From NCBI RefSeq assembly GCF_001044425.1, contig NZ_LFML01000156.1, forward strand, positions 1 through 42,615: a stretch of 42,615 nucleotides of DNA, read 5' to 3'. Every line of letters starts with the position of its first letter. Position 1 is the stretch's first letter. Positions 23,940 to 31,874 of the stretch are shown in pieces. The stretch comes from Streptomyces roseus. Lineage in GTDB: Bacteria > Actinomycetota > Actinomycetes > Streptomycetales > Streptomycetaceae. A program made the position numbers and the translations under genes. Below the pieces are notes generated by a model that ran no database searches, was not told the origin of the DNA, and saw nothing but the letters and a program-made list of their open reading frames with translations.

Positions 23940-24793
23940 GCGAGCGCTCGTCCGGCGCGCTGGCGCAGGCCGTCGGGCCCGCGCCGGAGCCGCCGCCGGT
24001 GTCCGAGGCCGCTGCGAGCGGCCCCGCGCCCCGCCCCGCGGCGCCCCTGGCCCCGCGGGCGCGGTTGCTGCCCGCGCTGGCCGCCGTCTACCGGGCGCAG
24101 CTGTCACGGGCCCGGGTGTCGCGGATCCCGCTGCTGTTCGTGGCCACCTTCCAGTCCGTCGGGATCATGATCCTGATGCGGGGCGTGGTGGACGGCGGCT
24201 CGGAGGCCCGCGCCGTCGTCGCCGGCTCCTCCGTGCTGGTCGTCGCCTTCGTCGCGCTGAACCTGCTCGCCCAGCACTTCGGGCAGCTGCGCGCCGGAGG
24301 CGGCCTGGACCACTACGCCACGCTGCCCGTGCCGCCCGCCTCCGTGGTGCTGGGCGCCGCCGCCGCGTACGCCTCCTTCACCCTGCCGGGCACGCTGGTG
24401 ACGGCGGTGTTCGGATGCCTGCTGTTCGGGCTGCCGATGGGCGGGCTGTGGATCCTGGCCGCGGTGGTGCCGCTGGCCGGGGCCGCGCTGGCCGGGCTGG
24501 GGGCGGCGCTCGGGCTGCTGGCGCCGCGGCAGGAGCTGGCCACGCTGGCCGGGCAGCTCGGCATGTCTGCGGCGCTGCTGCTGGGGGTGCTGCCGCCGGA
24601 GCGGATGCCGGACGTGATCGTGTGGGCGCGGGACCTGCTGCCGTCCACGTACGGGGTGGAGGCCTTCGCCCGTACGTTCGCACCGCATCCCGACTGGGCG
24701 GCGGTCGTCCTGGACCTCGGGGTGTGCGGGGCCGTGGGCGTGCTCTCGCTGGCCGTCGCGACCTGGGCGTACCGGCGGGCGGCCGTCCGCTGA
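23936..24793 (+). CDS. ABC-2 type transporter permease
   Basis: 285 aa. A Pro/Ala-rich cytoplasmic N-terminus (about 55 residues) is followed by six hydrophobic segments in the ABC-2 arrangement: about 66-84, 94-115, 138-160, 168-195, 205-225 and 255-275. The amphipathic YRAQLSRARVSR stretch before the first helix and LPPERMPDVIVWARDLLPSTYGVE before the last are family-like. It forms the channel partner of the ATPase encoded immediately upstream, and the ATGA overlap ensures coupled translation. Confidence 0.92.
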   Translation: MSERSSGALAQAVGPAPEPPPVSEAAASGPAPRPAAPLAPRARLLPALAAVYRAQLSRARVSRIPLLFVATFQSVGIMILMRGVVDGGSEARAVVAGSSVLVVAFVALNLLAQHFGQLRAGGGLDHYATLPVPPASVVLGAAAAYASFTLPGTLVTAVFGCLLFGLPMGGLWILAAVVPLAGAALAGLGAALGLLAPRQELATLAGQLGMSAALLLGVLPPERMPDVIVWARDLLPSTYGVEAFARTFAPHPDWAAVVLDLGVCGAVGVLSLAVATWAYRRAAVR

Positions 24794-24803
24794 AGCGGCG
24801 CTC

Positions 24804-24821
24804 CCCGGGGTGATCCCCGGG
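24804..24821. terminator. Short GC hairpin after the ABC permease gene
   Basis: CCCGGGG (24804-24810) pairs with CCCCGGG (24815-24821) across TGAT, 11 bases past the permease stop. It is short but entirely G+C. Confidence 0.4.
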
Positions 24822-24903
24822 CCGGCGCCGGGCGATCGCCGGATGGTCGCCGCAGGGCGGTCCTGCTGATGTCGGCTCCGTCGGCACCTGGCACGATGTG
24901 GGG

Positions 24904-25584
24904 GTGACCGAAGCCCTGACCACACCCTCCCCGCACGAACCGCCGCTGCCGTCCGAGAAGCCGGGCGGCTCCGCCGGGGGCATCACCCCCGCGGACATCC
25001 GCGACGGGGCCGCCGTGGCCCTGGTGATCGGGGTGGCCGGGGTGCTCCTCGGAGTGCTGTGGGCGTGGCTGGCGCCGAAGGCGCAGTACGTCTCGAACGG
25101 CGAGGCCGTCTTCCTGAAGAACTCCGAGAGCGAATCGCGGATCGGGGCCGACGGGACGTTCTTCCTGCTGTCGCTGGGCTTCGGCCTGCTGAGCGCCGTC
25201 TTCGTGTTCCTGTGGCGCCGCCGCGGCGGCGTCCCGCTGGTCATCGGGCTGATGATCGGGTCCTGCTTCGCCTCCCTGGTGGGGTGGCGGACGGGGCTGT
25301 GGCTCGGGCCGTCCTCGGACGTGGCCGCCGCCGCCGCGAAGGCGGGCAAGGGCGTGGCCTTCGACGCGCCGCTCCAGGTGCTGGCGCAGGGGGTGCTGCT
25401 GGTCTGGCCGATGGTCGCCGTGGCCGTCCACCTCGGCCTGACGGCCCTGTGGACCCCGCACGACCCGGACCCGTCCGGCCCCGGCCCCGAACCGGGGGTC
25501 TACCCCCCGCCCCACGTCCACGGGTCTCCCGCCCCGGCGGCGGACTCCTCGGACCCGGCCGCGCCGGAGCCCCCGAGGGGCTGA
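24904..25584 (+). CDS. Four-helix membrane protein, DUF2567-like
   Basis: 226 aa. Four hydrophobic segments near residues 36-58, 86-106, 112-132 and 160-185. The first extracytoplasmic loop contains the polar stretch KAQYVSNGEAVFLKNSE. The tail is Pro-rich and probably disordered. I associate this layout with the DUF2567 family of actinobacteria, though not firmly; no function is known. GTG 24904 is chosen over the in-frame GTG 24898 because a CACGAT hexamer at 24892-24897 would place the transcript start at 24904. It converges on the ybaK-like gene with only 40 bases between. Confidence 0.75.
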   Translation: MTEALTTPSPHEPPLPSEKPGGSAGGITPADIRDGAAVALVIGVAGVLLGVLWAWLAPKAQYVSNGEAVFLKNSESESRIGADGTFFLLSLGFGLLSAVFVFLWRRRGGVPLVIGLMIGSCFASLVGWRTGLWLGPSSDVAAAAAKAGKGVAFDAPLQVLAQGVLLVWPMVAVAVHLGLTALWTPHDPDPSGPGPEPGVYPPPHVHGSPAPAADSSDPAAPEPPRG

Positions 25585-25624
25585 CCGCCCGGGGTCCCGC
25601 CCGGCGGACCCCGCTGGACACTGC

Positions 25625-26116
25625 CTAGGCGCGGGCGATCGGCGCCACGGTGGCGTCCGTCAGCGTCGCCAGGGTGGCGGGCGCGAGTTCCACCTCCAGG
25701 CCCCGGCGGCCCGCCGAGACGCAGATCGTGGCGTGCGCCCCCGCCGACTCGTCCACCACCGTCCGCAGCCGCTTGCGCTGGCCCAGCGGGGAGATGCCGC
25801 CCCGTACGTAGCCCGTCGTGCGCTCCGCCAGCGCCGGGTCGGCCATCGCCGCCCGCTTCCCCGAGACGGCGGTCGCGAGCGCCTTCAGGTCCAGGCTCCC
25901 CGAGACCGGGACCACCGCCACCGTCAGCACGCCGTCCACCTCCGCGACCAGCGTCTTGAAGACCCGGTCGGGGGAGACCCCCATGGCCTGGGCCGCCTCC
26001 TCGCCGTACGAGGGGTGCGCCGGGTCGTGCTCGTACGCGTGCACCGTGAACTGCGCCCGGGCGGAGTTCAGGGCGGCGATCGCCGGGGTCCCCGCAGGGG
26101 CTTTCTTCTTCGCCAT
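25625..26116 (-). CDS. ybaK: YbaK/EbsC-type Cys-tRNA(Pro) deacylase
   Basis: 163 aa. A YbaK-family editing domain that hydrolyses mischarged Cys-tRNA(Pro). Family features visible are the early HAYEHDP and GEEAAQAMGV, the RVFKTLVAEVDG block with the conserved lysine, SGSLDLKALA, and the GGISPLGQRKRLRTVVDES block near residue 107. Length is normal. Its ATG (26116-26114) sits in the last of three 14-bp repeats, so translation likely depends on ribosomes arriving from the LON-domain gene through TGATG overlaps. There is no independent ribosome site other than the AAGGA within the repeat. Confidence 0.92.
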   Translation of the reverse strand: MAKKKAPAGTPAIAALNSARAQFTVHAYEHDPAHPSYGEEAAQAMGVSPDRVFKTLVAEVDGVLTVAVVPVSGSLDLKALATAVSGKRAAMADPALAERTTGYVRGGISPLGQRKRLRTVVDESAGAHATICVSAGRRGLEVELAPATLATLTDATVAPIARA

Positions 26117-26148
26117 CAGTCCTTCGCCATCAGTCTTCCGCCATCAGT
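26111..26148 (-). repeat. Three 14-bp repeats with nested TGATG stop-starts
   Basis: CGCCATCAGT occurs at 26111-26120, 26125-26134 and 26139-26148, a 14-base period. On the minus strand each copy reads ACTGATGGCG. The first TGA ends the LON-domain gene and overlaps an ATG opening a four-codon frame (26144-26130, MAED). Its TGA overlaps a second ATG with another four-codon frame (26130-26116, MAKD). That TGA overlaps the ybaK ATG. This is a chain of two minimal reading frames between the two genes. Confidence 0.9.
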
Positions 26149-26884
26149 TCGGGCTCGTCGGCGTACGCGTCAGGTCCACCGCCGGCAGCGACGGCAGGTG
26201 GCGGATGACGGCCGTCTCCGCGCGCAGCAGCTTCAGTTCCTCCGCGAGCCGCGTCGCGGTGTCCGGTGCCTGGAGCAGCCGCTGTTTCGCCGGGATGTCC
26301 AGTACGGCCGCGGCCGCCACCAGGTACGAGACCACCGACGGCTCGTCCGGCAGCTCCGCCGCCGAGGCCAGGGACCGCTCCCGGGCGCCCGCCAGCCGCT
26401 TCTGGTAGTTCCGGAAGGCCCGCAGGACCCCCTCCGCCAGCGCGCCCGCGCCCTCGCCCGCGTCTTCCGGCAGTTCCTCCAGCTCCGCGACCAGGTACGG
26501 GCCCGAGGCGTCCACCGACAGCAGGCGCACCCGCGCGGTACCGGTGGCGAGCACCTCGAAGCTGCCGTCCTCCCGCTCCCGGATCGTGGCCGCGTCCGCG
26601 ATGCAGCCCACCCGGTGGAAGGCCTGGGCGGGGTCCGGGCCGAAGCCCGCCGTCGGGCCCCGCTCGGGCAGCGCCGTCTGGTCCGGCAGGCCCGGCGCGG
26701 TCGGCGCGACCTCCCGGCCGTCGCGGATCGCCACGACCGCGAAACGGCGCGGCTCCTCGTCGCCGGTCTTCAGCAGCTCGCGCATCATGGCGCGATAACG
26801 CTCCTCGAACACGTTCAGCGGGAGGACGAGTCCCGGGAACAGCACCGTGTTCAGCGGGAAGAGGGGCAGGCGAACGGAGGTCAC
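26144..26884 (-). CDS. Stand-alone LON substrate-binding-domain protein
   Basis: 246 aa. It matches the N-terminal (PUA-like) domain of Lon protease: it opens RLPLFPLNTVLFPGLVLPLNVFE and continues ERYRAMMRELL, GCIADAATI and FEVLATGTARVRLL. A helical C-terminal part follows (DEPSVVSYLVAAAAVLDIPAKQRLLQ), as in Lon. There is no ATPase or protease domain, so it cannot degrade proteins itself; substrate or peptide recognition is a guess. GTG 26884 starts directly at the conserved motif. It is coupled to ybaK through the repeat-borne stop-start chain. Confidence 0.92.
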   Translation of the reverse strand: MTSVRLPLFPLNTVLFPGLVLPLNVFEERYRAMMRELLKTGDEEPRRFAVVAIRDGREVAPTAPGLPDQTALPERGPTAGFGPDPAQAFHRVGCIADAATIREREDGSFEVLATGTARVRLLSVDASGPYLVAELEELPEDAGEGAGALAEGVLRAFRNYQKRLAGARERSLASAAELPDEPSVVSYLVAAAAVLDIPAKQRLLQAPDTATRLAEELKLLRAETAVIRHLPSLPAVDLTRTPTSPN

Positions 26885-26947
26885 GAGGCACAGGGTAGTG
26901 GCCGGGGGCCCGGGGCTGTCACCTCAGTTGTCCGCACCCCTCCGGGG

Positions 26948-28549
26948 TCAGCCGCGCCTGAGCAGCCGTGAGGCGCCCGCCGCCACCGTCGTCGCCAGGG
27001 TCCAGCCCAGCAGCACCAGCGCCGCCGAGCCCCACTGCCAGGCCCCCCGCATGTCCCATTGGCCGTCCTGGCCGAGATCGATCACCGGGAGCAGGAGGTC
27101 CAGGGCGTACAGGGCGGCGTCCCAGTGCGGGTGCTCGTCCGCCTTGATCGGGGGTGGTTCGTGCCGGGAGAACAGCAGCCCGCCCGCCGCCCACAGCACC
27201 GCCATCCACAGCGCCGCCCGCCCCGGGCGGTACCCGTACGCCACCGTCCAGTCCTGGAGGTACCCCCAGGCCTTGAGCGCCGTCGGCAGGGTGGCCCGGC
27301 GCCGGCGCTGCTTGGCCAGCAGCACCTCGCGGGCGTCCGCGTCCTCGCCGCTGGCGCGCAGGACGGAGGCCAGCCGCTCGTACGGCTCCGGCGAGTACTC
27401 CGGGGTGGCCGCCGCCACCCAGTCGAGCCGGCGGGCCAGCGGGAAGTGGCCGCGGGGGGCCAGGTTCTCGTACGCGAACCCCTCCATCGAGACCCCGCCG
27501 GGGCCGGGCCAGCTGGTGGAGGTGTCGACCAGCTTGACCACCTTGGCCCCCGACAGCACCACCCGCCCCGCCTCCGGCCGCTCCCCGACGAACCGCAGCT
27601 CCGGGGTCTGGATCCGGCGCAGCGAGACCTCCTGCTCCTCGGCCAGGACGAACCGGGCGCCGTAGAAGTCGACGGCGTCGCCGAAGCGGCCGTCGTCCAG
27701 GCGCAGCCCGCCCCGGCACTCGAAGCGCTGGGCCCGCTGCCCGCGCGTGGGCGTCTGGCCCAGCCCGTACGGGGGAGTGGAGGAGCCGGAGTCGCCGGGG
27801 ACGTAGTCCAGGGCGATCGAGGTCAGGTACAGGGTCCGCTCGACGGTCAGCTGCGGGGCGTTCAGCGCGCGCCGCCCCTGCGGATTGCGCAGCCGGGCCC
27901 CCCGCAGGTTCATCGACACGCCGACCTTCGCGCCGCGCAGGCTCACCTCCCCGTCCGTCTCCAGCAGCTCCCCCTGGAAGTCCTGCGCGACCGACATCCC
28001 GTCCGCGGCGATGGCCCGGCCCTTGTTGTCCCAGCGCACCACGGCCTGGCTGATCAGCAGGTCGGTGCCGATCTGCGCGTCGGTCAGCCGGATCCCGCGG
28101 GCCACGCGGCAGCGCGGCAGGTGCAGATCGCCCTCGGTGTGCAGCCGGGAGGCGTCCAGCCGGGGTATCGCGCAGTTGATCATGCGGAGGGTGATGAACC
28201 GGGTCTCGGACAGCTGGATCTCACTGTCGAAGCGACAGGACTGGAGTTCGACGTACGGCTGCACGGTCCCGCCGGACAGGTCGAGCCGACCCGTGATCCG
28301 CACCCCGCGCAGCTTCAGCGAGGCCACCCGGCCCGGCACCGGCGGCGGACCGTGCAGCAGCAGGAGCGCCACGACCTGGGCGCGGACGCTGCGCCCGGGG
28401 CCCCACGTCCGCCCGCTGTCGTGCGGATCGTCCTCGTTTGCGGCGCGGGCGCTGAGATCGCAGACGGTGCCCGTCCGGTACGCCTGCCACATGCGCCGCT
28501 CGGGATCGGTGAGATCCGCGGGTTGCTCGCCCGGCCGTGCCTCCGCCAT
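26948..28549 (-). CDS. Pentapeptide-like beta-helix protein with C-terminal membrane helices
   Basis: 533 aa. Residues about 75-380 contain many loosely repeated strands of the form LxLRGxRI, LDLSGGTV, VELQSCRF, VSLRGAKV and LRLDDGRF, suggesting a right-handed beta-helix related to pentapeptide repeats. A basic helical stretch (LLAKQRRRRATLPTALKAWGYL) precedes two hydrophobic segments near 450-470 and 505-525. Such proteins are often annotated as membrane oxidoreductases, but I see no cofactor motif. ATG 28549 has a GGAGGGG site just upstream and is preferred to an 80-codon open extension. It diverges from hisD. Confidence 0.8.
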   Translation of the reverse strand: MAEARPGEQPADLTDPERRMWQAYRTGTVCDLSARAANEDDPHDSGRTWGPGRSVRAQVVALLLLHGPPPVPGRVASLKLRGVRITGRLDLSGGTVQPYVELQSCRFDSEIQLSETRFITLRMINCAIPRLDASRLHTEGDLHLPRCRVARGIRLTDAQIGTDLLISQAVVRWDNKGRAIAADGMSVAQDFQGELLETDGEVSLRGAKVGVSMNLRGARLRNPQGRRALNAPQLTVERTLYLTSIALDYVPGDSGSSTPPYGLGQTPTRGQRAQRFECRGGLRLDDGRFGDAVDFYGARFVLAEEQEVSLRRIQTPELRFVGERPEAGRVVLSGAKVVKLVDTSTSWPGPGGVSMEGFAYENLAPRGHFPLARRLDWVAAATPEYSPEPYERLASVLRASGEDADAREVLLAKQRRRRATLPTALKAWGYLQDWTVAYGYRPGRAALWMAVLWAAGGLLFSRHEPPPIKADEHPHWDAALYALDLLLPVIDLGQDGQWDMRGAWQWGSAALVLLGWTLATTVAAGASRLLRRG

Positions 28550-28616
28550 GGCGGCCCCCCTCCGCTGTGCATACGTGTAAGGGAACGCTAGTGGGCGCCT
28601 GTGACATCCGGGGCGT

Positions 28617-28633
28617 GTATCAGCCAGTGATAC
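28617..28633. promoter_or_regulatory. Palindrome GTATCA-N5-TGATAC upstream of hisD
   Basis: A perfect 6-bp inverted repeat with a 5-base centre, 41 bases ahead of the hisD start and 29 ahead of its -10-like hexamer. The position suits an operator for the his operon or for the diverging membrane-protein gene. It stands out as AT-rich in GC-rich surroundings. Confidence 0.5.
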
Positions 28634-28661
28634 GGGCGGACGGTGGCGGGAGGCGGTCTGA

Positions 28662-28674
28662 GAGAATTGGGAGG
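28662..28674 (+). promoter_or_regulatory. Putative -10 element of the his operon
   Basis: GAGAAT at 28662-28667 is six bases before the hisD GTG. GGGAG also lies between, but it abuts the GTG and is too close for a normal ribosome site, so a leaderless start is likely. Confidence 0.4.
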
Positions 28675-29996
28675 TGATCTCTCGTATCGACCTGCGCGGT
28701 GACGCCCTCCCCGAGGGTGGCGCCCTGCGCGATCTGCTGCCCCGTGCCGAGTTCGACGTGGAAGCCGCCCTGGAGAAGGTGCGGCCCATCTGCGAGGACG
28801 TCCATCATCGCGGCACGGCGGCGTTGATCGAGTACGCCCAGAAGTTCGACGGCGTCACGCTGGAGCAGGTCAGGGTCCCCGCCGAGGCCCTCAAGACCGC
28901 CCTCGACGAGCTCGACCCGGCCGTGCGGGCCGCACTGGAGGAGTCGATCCGGCGCGCCCGCATCGTCCACCGCGAGCAGCGCCGCGGTGAGCACACCACC
29001 CAGGTGGTCCCCGGCGGAACCGTGACCGAGAAGTGGGTTCCGGTCGAGCGCGTGGGTCTGTACGCCCCGGGCGGCCGGTCCGTGTACCCGTCCTCCGTCG
29101 TCATGAACGTCGTCCCGGCGCAGGAGGCGGGCGTCGAGTCGATCGCGCTCGCGTCCCCGCCGCAGAAGGAGTTCGGCGGGCTGCCGCACCCGACGATCCT
29201 CGCCGCGTGCGCGCTGCTCGGTGTGGACGAGGTGTACGCGGCCGGCGGAGCCGTGGCCGTCGCGATGTTCGCGTACGGCACGGAGGACTGCCTCCCGGTC
29301 AACATGGTGACGGGCCCCGGCAACATCTGGGTGGCCGCCGCCAAGCGCTACTTCACCGGCCGCATCGGCATCGACACCGAGGCCGGCCCCACCGAGATCG
29401 CGGTCCTCGCGGACTCCACGGCCGACCCGGTGCACGTCGCCGCCGACCTGATCAGCCAGGCCGAGCACGACCCGCTGGCCGCCGCCGTGCTCGTGACGGA
29501 CTCGCAGGAGCTCGCGGCCGCCGTCGAACGCGAGCTGGCGCCGCAGGTCGCCGCCACCAAGCACGTCGAGGACCGGATCAAGCCGGCGCTCGCGGGCAAG
29601 CAGTCCGCGATCGTGCTGGTCGACAGCCTGGAGGACGGCCTCAAGGTCGTCGACGCGTACGGCGCCGAGCACCTGGAGATCCAGACCGCCGACGCCGCCG
29701 CCTGGGCCGCCCGCGTGCGCAACGCCGGCGCGATCTTCGTCGGCCCGTGGGCCCCGGTCTCCCTCGGCGACTACTGCGCCGGCTCGAACCACGTGCTGCC
29801 GACCGGCGGCTGCGCCTGCCACTCCTCCGGCCTGTCCGTCCAGTCCTTCCTGCGCGGCATCCACATCGTCGACTACACGCGCGACGCCCTCGCCGAGGTC
29901 ACCCACCACGTGGTGACCCTCGCCGAGGCCGAGGACCTGCCCGCGCACGGCGCGGCCCTCAAGGCGCGCTTCGGGTGGAAGGTGCCCCTCACGTGA
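28674..29996 (+). CDS. hisD: Histidinol dehydrogenase
   Basis: 440 aa. It catalyses the last two steps of histidine synthesis, oxidising histidinol to histidine through histidinal with two NAD+. Conserved blocks: APGGRSVYPSSVVMN, AGVDEVYAAGGA-type sequence, MVTGPGNIWVAAAKR, ISQAEHDPLAAA with zinc-site residues, and GAEHLEIQ containing the catalytic Glu-His pair. The C-terminal QSFLRGIHIVDYT and HVVTLAEAE are normal. GTG 28674 gives the standard VISRIDLRG start. It is the first gene of the his operon and overlaps hisC by four bases (GTGA). Confidence 0.98.
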   Translation: MISRIDLRGDALPEGGALRDLLPRAEFDVEAALEKVRPICEDVHHRGTAALIEYAQKFDGVTLEQVRVPAEALKTALDELDPAVRAALEESIRRARIVHREQRRGEHTTQVVPGGTVTEKWVPVERVGLYAPGGRSVYPSSVVMNVVPAQEAGVESIALASPPQKEFGGLPHPTILAACALLGVDEVYAAGGAVAVAMFAYGTEDCLPVNMVTGPGNIWVAAAKRYFTGRIGIDTEAGPTEIAVLADSTADPVHVAADLISQAEHDPLAAAVLVTDSQELAAAVERELAPQVAATKHVEDRIKPALAGKQSAIVLVDSLEDGLKVVDAYGAEHLEIQTADAAAWAARVRNAGAIFVGPWAPVSLGDYCAGSNHVLPTGGCACHSSGLSVQSFLRGIHIVDYTRDALAEVTHHVVTLAEAEDLPAHGAALKARFGWKVPLT

Positions 29997-31114
29997 CCTC
30001 GTACGACCAGGTCGGCATCGACGACCTCCCCATCCGGGACGAGCTGCGCGGCAAGACCCCGTACGGCGCCCCGCAGCTCGACGTGCCCGTCCAGCTGAAC
30101 ACCAACGAGAACCCGTACGAGCTCCCCGCCGAGCTCGTCGCGCGGATCGCCGAGCGGGTCGCCGAGGCCGCCCGCACCCTCAACCGCTACCCCGACCGGG
30201 ACGCGGTCGAGCTGCGGACCGAGCTGGCCGCGTACCTCACCCGCACCGGCAAGCACCCGGTCGCGCTGGAGAACGTCTGGGCCGCCAACGGCTCCAACGA
30301 GGTCATCCAGCAGCTGCTCCAGACCTTCGGCGGGCCGGGCCGGACCGCGATCGGCTTCGAGCCCTCCTACTCCATGCACGCGCTCATCGCGCGCGGCACC
30401 GGCACGGGCTGGATCTCCGGCCCGCGCCGGGAGGACTTCACCATCGACGTGGAGGCGGCCGAGCGGGCGATCGCCGAGAGCGCGCCCGACGTCGTCTTCA
30501 TCACCTCGCCCAACAACCCCACGGGTACCGCGGTCGGGGCGCAGACCGTCCTCGCGCTCTACGAGGCGGCGCAGGCGGCCAAGCCCTCCCTGGTCATCGT
30601 GGACGAGGCGTACGTGGAGTTCAGCCACCGGGACTCGCTCCTGCCGCTGATCGAGGGCAGGCCGAACCTGGTGGTCTCCCGGACCATGTCCAAGGCCTTC
30701 GGCGCCGCCGGGCTGCGCCTGGGCTACCTGGCCGCGCACCCGGCCGTGGTCGACGCCGTGCAGCTCGTGCGGCTGCCGTACCACCTGTCGGCCGTCACCC
30801 AGGCGACCGCGCTGGCCGCCCTGGAGCACACCGACACCCTGCTCGGCTACGTCGAACAGCTCAAGGCCGAGCGGGACCGCCTGGTCACCGAGCTGCGGGC
30901 CATCGGCTACGAGGTCACCGAGTCCGACGCGAACTTCATCCAGTTCGGGAAGTTCGCGCACTCGCCCACCGCCTGGCGGAAGATCCTCGACCAGGGTGTC
31001 CTGGTCAGGGACAACGGCGTACCGGGCTGGCTGCGGGTCACCGCCGGCACCCCGGCAGAGAACGACGCGTTCCTGGAAGCGGTTCGCGCACTGAAGAAGG
31101 AGCAGCACGCATGA
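29993..31114 (+). CDS. hisC: Histidinol-phosphate aminotransferase
   Basis: 373 aa. A class II PLP aminotransferase converting imidazole-acetol phosphate and glutamate to histidinol phosphate. Visible motifs are LNTNENPYELP, ITSPNNPTGTAVG, IVDEAYVEFS and the PLP lysine Lys234 in SRTMSKAFGAAGLRLGYL. Length is normal. GTG 29993 overlaps the hisD stop and its own stop overlaps the hisB ATG, so it is translated in register with both neighbours. Confidence 0.97.
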   Translation: MTSYDQVGIDDLPIRDELRGKTPYGAPQLDVPVQLNTNENPYELPAELVARIAERVAEAARTLNRYPDRDAVELRTELAAYLTRTGKHPVALENVWAANGSNEVIQQLLQTFGGPGRTAIGFEPSYSMHALIARGTGTGWISGPRREDFTIDVEAAERAIAESAPDVVFITSPNNPTGTAVGAQTVLALYEAAQAAKPSLVIVDEAYVEFSHRDSLLPLIEGRPNLVVSRTMSKAFGAAGLRLGYLAAHPAVVDAVQLVRLPYHLSAVTQATALAALEHTDTLLGYVEQLKAERDRLVTELRAIGYEVTESDANFIQFGKFAHSPTAWRKILDQGVLVRDNGVPGWLRVTAGTPAENDAFLEAVRALKKEQHA

Positions 31115-31704
31115 GCCGCATCGGACGGGTCGAACGGACCACGAAGGAGACCTCGGTCCTCGTCGAGATAAACCTCGACGGCACCGGCAAGGTCGACGTC
31201 TCGACGGGCGTGGGCTTCTACGACCACATGCTCGACCAGCTCGGCCGCCACGGCCTCTTCGACCTCACGGTCAAGACGGACGGCGACCTGCACATCGACA
31301 GCCACCACACCATCGAGGACACCGCCCTCGCCCTCGGCGCCGCCTTCAGGCAGGCCCTCGGCGACAAGGTCGGCATCTACCGCTTCGGCAACTGCACCGT
31401 GCCGCTCGACGAGTCCCTCGCCCAGGTGACCGTCGACCTGTCGGGCCGCCCGTACCTCGTGCACACCGAGCCCGAGAACATGGCGCCGATGATCGGCGAG
31501 TACGACACGACGATGACCCGGCACATCTTCGAGTCCTTCGTCGCGCAGGCCCAGATCGCCCTGCACATCCACGTCCCGTACGGCCGCAACGCCCACCACA
31601 TCGTGGAGTGCCAGTTCAAGGCCCTCGCCCGCGCCCTGCGCTACGCGGCGGAGTTCGACCCGCGCGCCGCCGGGATCCTGCCCTCCACGAAGGGCGCCCT
31701 CTAG
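31111..31704 (+). CDS. hisB: Imidazoleglycerol-phosphate dehydratase
   Basis: 197 aa, the monofunctional actinobacterial form without the phosphatase domain of enterobacterial HisB. It dehydrates imidazoleglycerol phosphate to imidazole-acetol phosphate. The paired manganese-binding motifs are FYDHMLDQLGRHG, DSHHTIEDTALALG and the second-half HHIVECQFKALARALR. The ATG overlaps the hisC stop (ATGA). Histidinol-phosphate phosphatase must be encoded elsewhere. Confidence 0.97.
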   Translation: MSRIGRVERTTKETSVLVEINLDGTGKVDVSTGVGFYDHMLDQLGRHGLFDLTVKTDGDLHIDSHHTIEDTALALGAAFRQALGDKVGIYRFGNCTVPLDESLAQVTVDLSGRPYLVHTEPENMAPMIGEYDTTMTRHIFESFVAQAQIALHIHVPYGRNAHHIVECQFKALARALRYAAEFDPRAAGILPSTKGAL

Positions 31705-31706
31705 CA

Positions 31707-31874
31707 GTGAACGGCCTGAACACCATCCTCATCGTCTTCGGCCTCTTCCTGGCCGGCGGCGTCTACTCCTTCCAGAAGCAGAAGATGCCCAAGTCGGTCG
31801 TCGTCCTGCTGGCCCTCGCCTCCGCGATGTGCCTCGCGGCGGGAGTCCTGCGAATCCAAGGGATCTGGGAATGA
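31707..31874 (+). CDS. 55-aa two-helix membrane protein inside the his operon
   Basis: GTG 31707 begins two bases after the hisB stop and the TGA overlaps the hisH ATG (ATGA), so the frame is locked into the operon. Two hydrophobic helices (about residues 5-21 and 28-48) flank the basic hairpin SFQKQKMPKS. No known domain. Its retained position between two histidine enzymes in streptomycetes (from memory) suggests function rather than chance, perhaps a small membrane accessory protein, but nothing directly links it to histidine synthesis. Confidence 0.82.
   Translation: MNGLNTILIVFGLFLAGGVYSFQKQKMPKSVVVLLALASAMCLAAGVLRIQGIWE

Noticed and set aside
26130..26891. Alternative long frame overlapping the LON-domain gene and ending MAED
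   Set aside because: It is a shifted-frame shadow of the LON-domain gene. Only its last four codons, read from the internal ATG at 26144, are of interest as a mini-frame.
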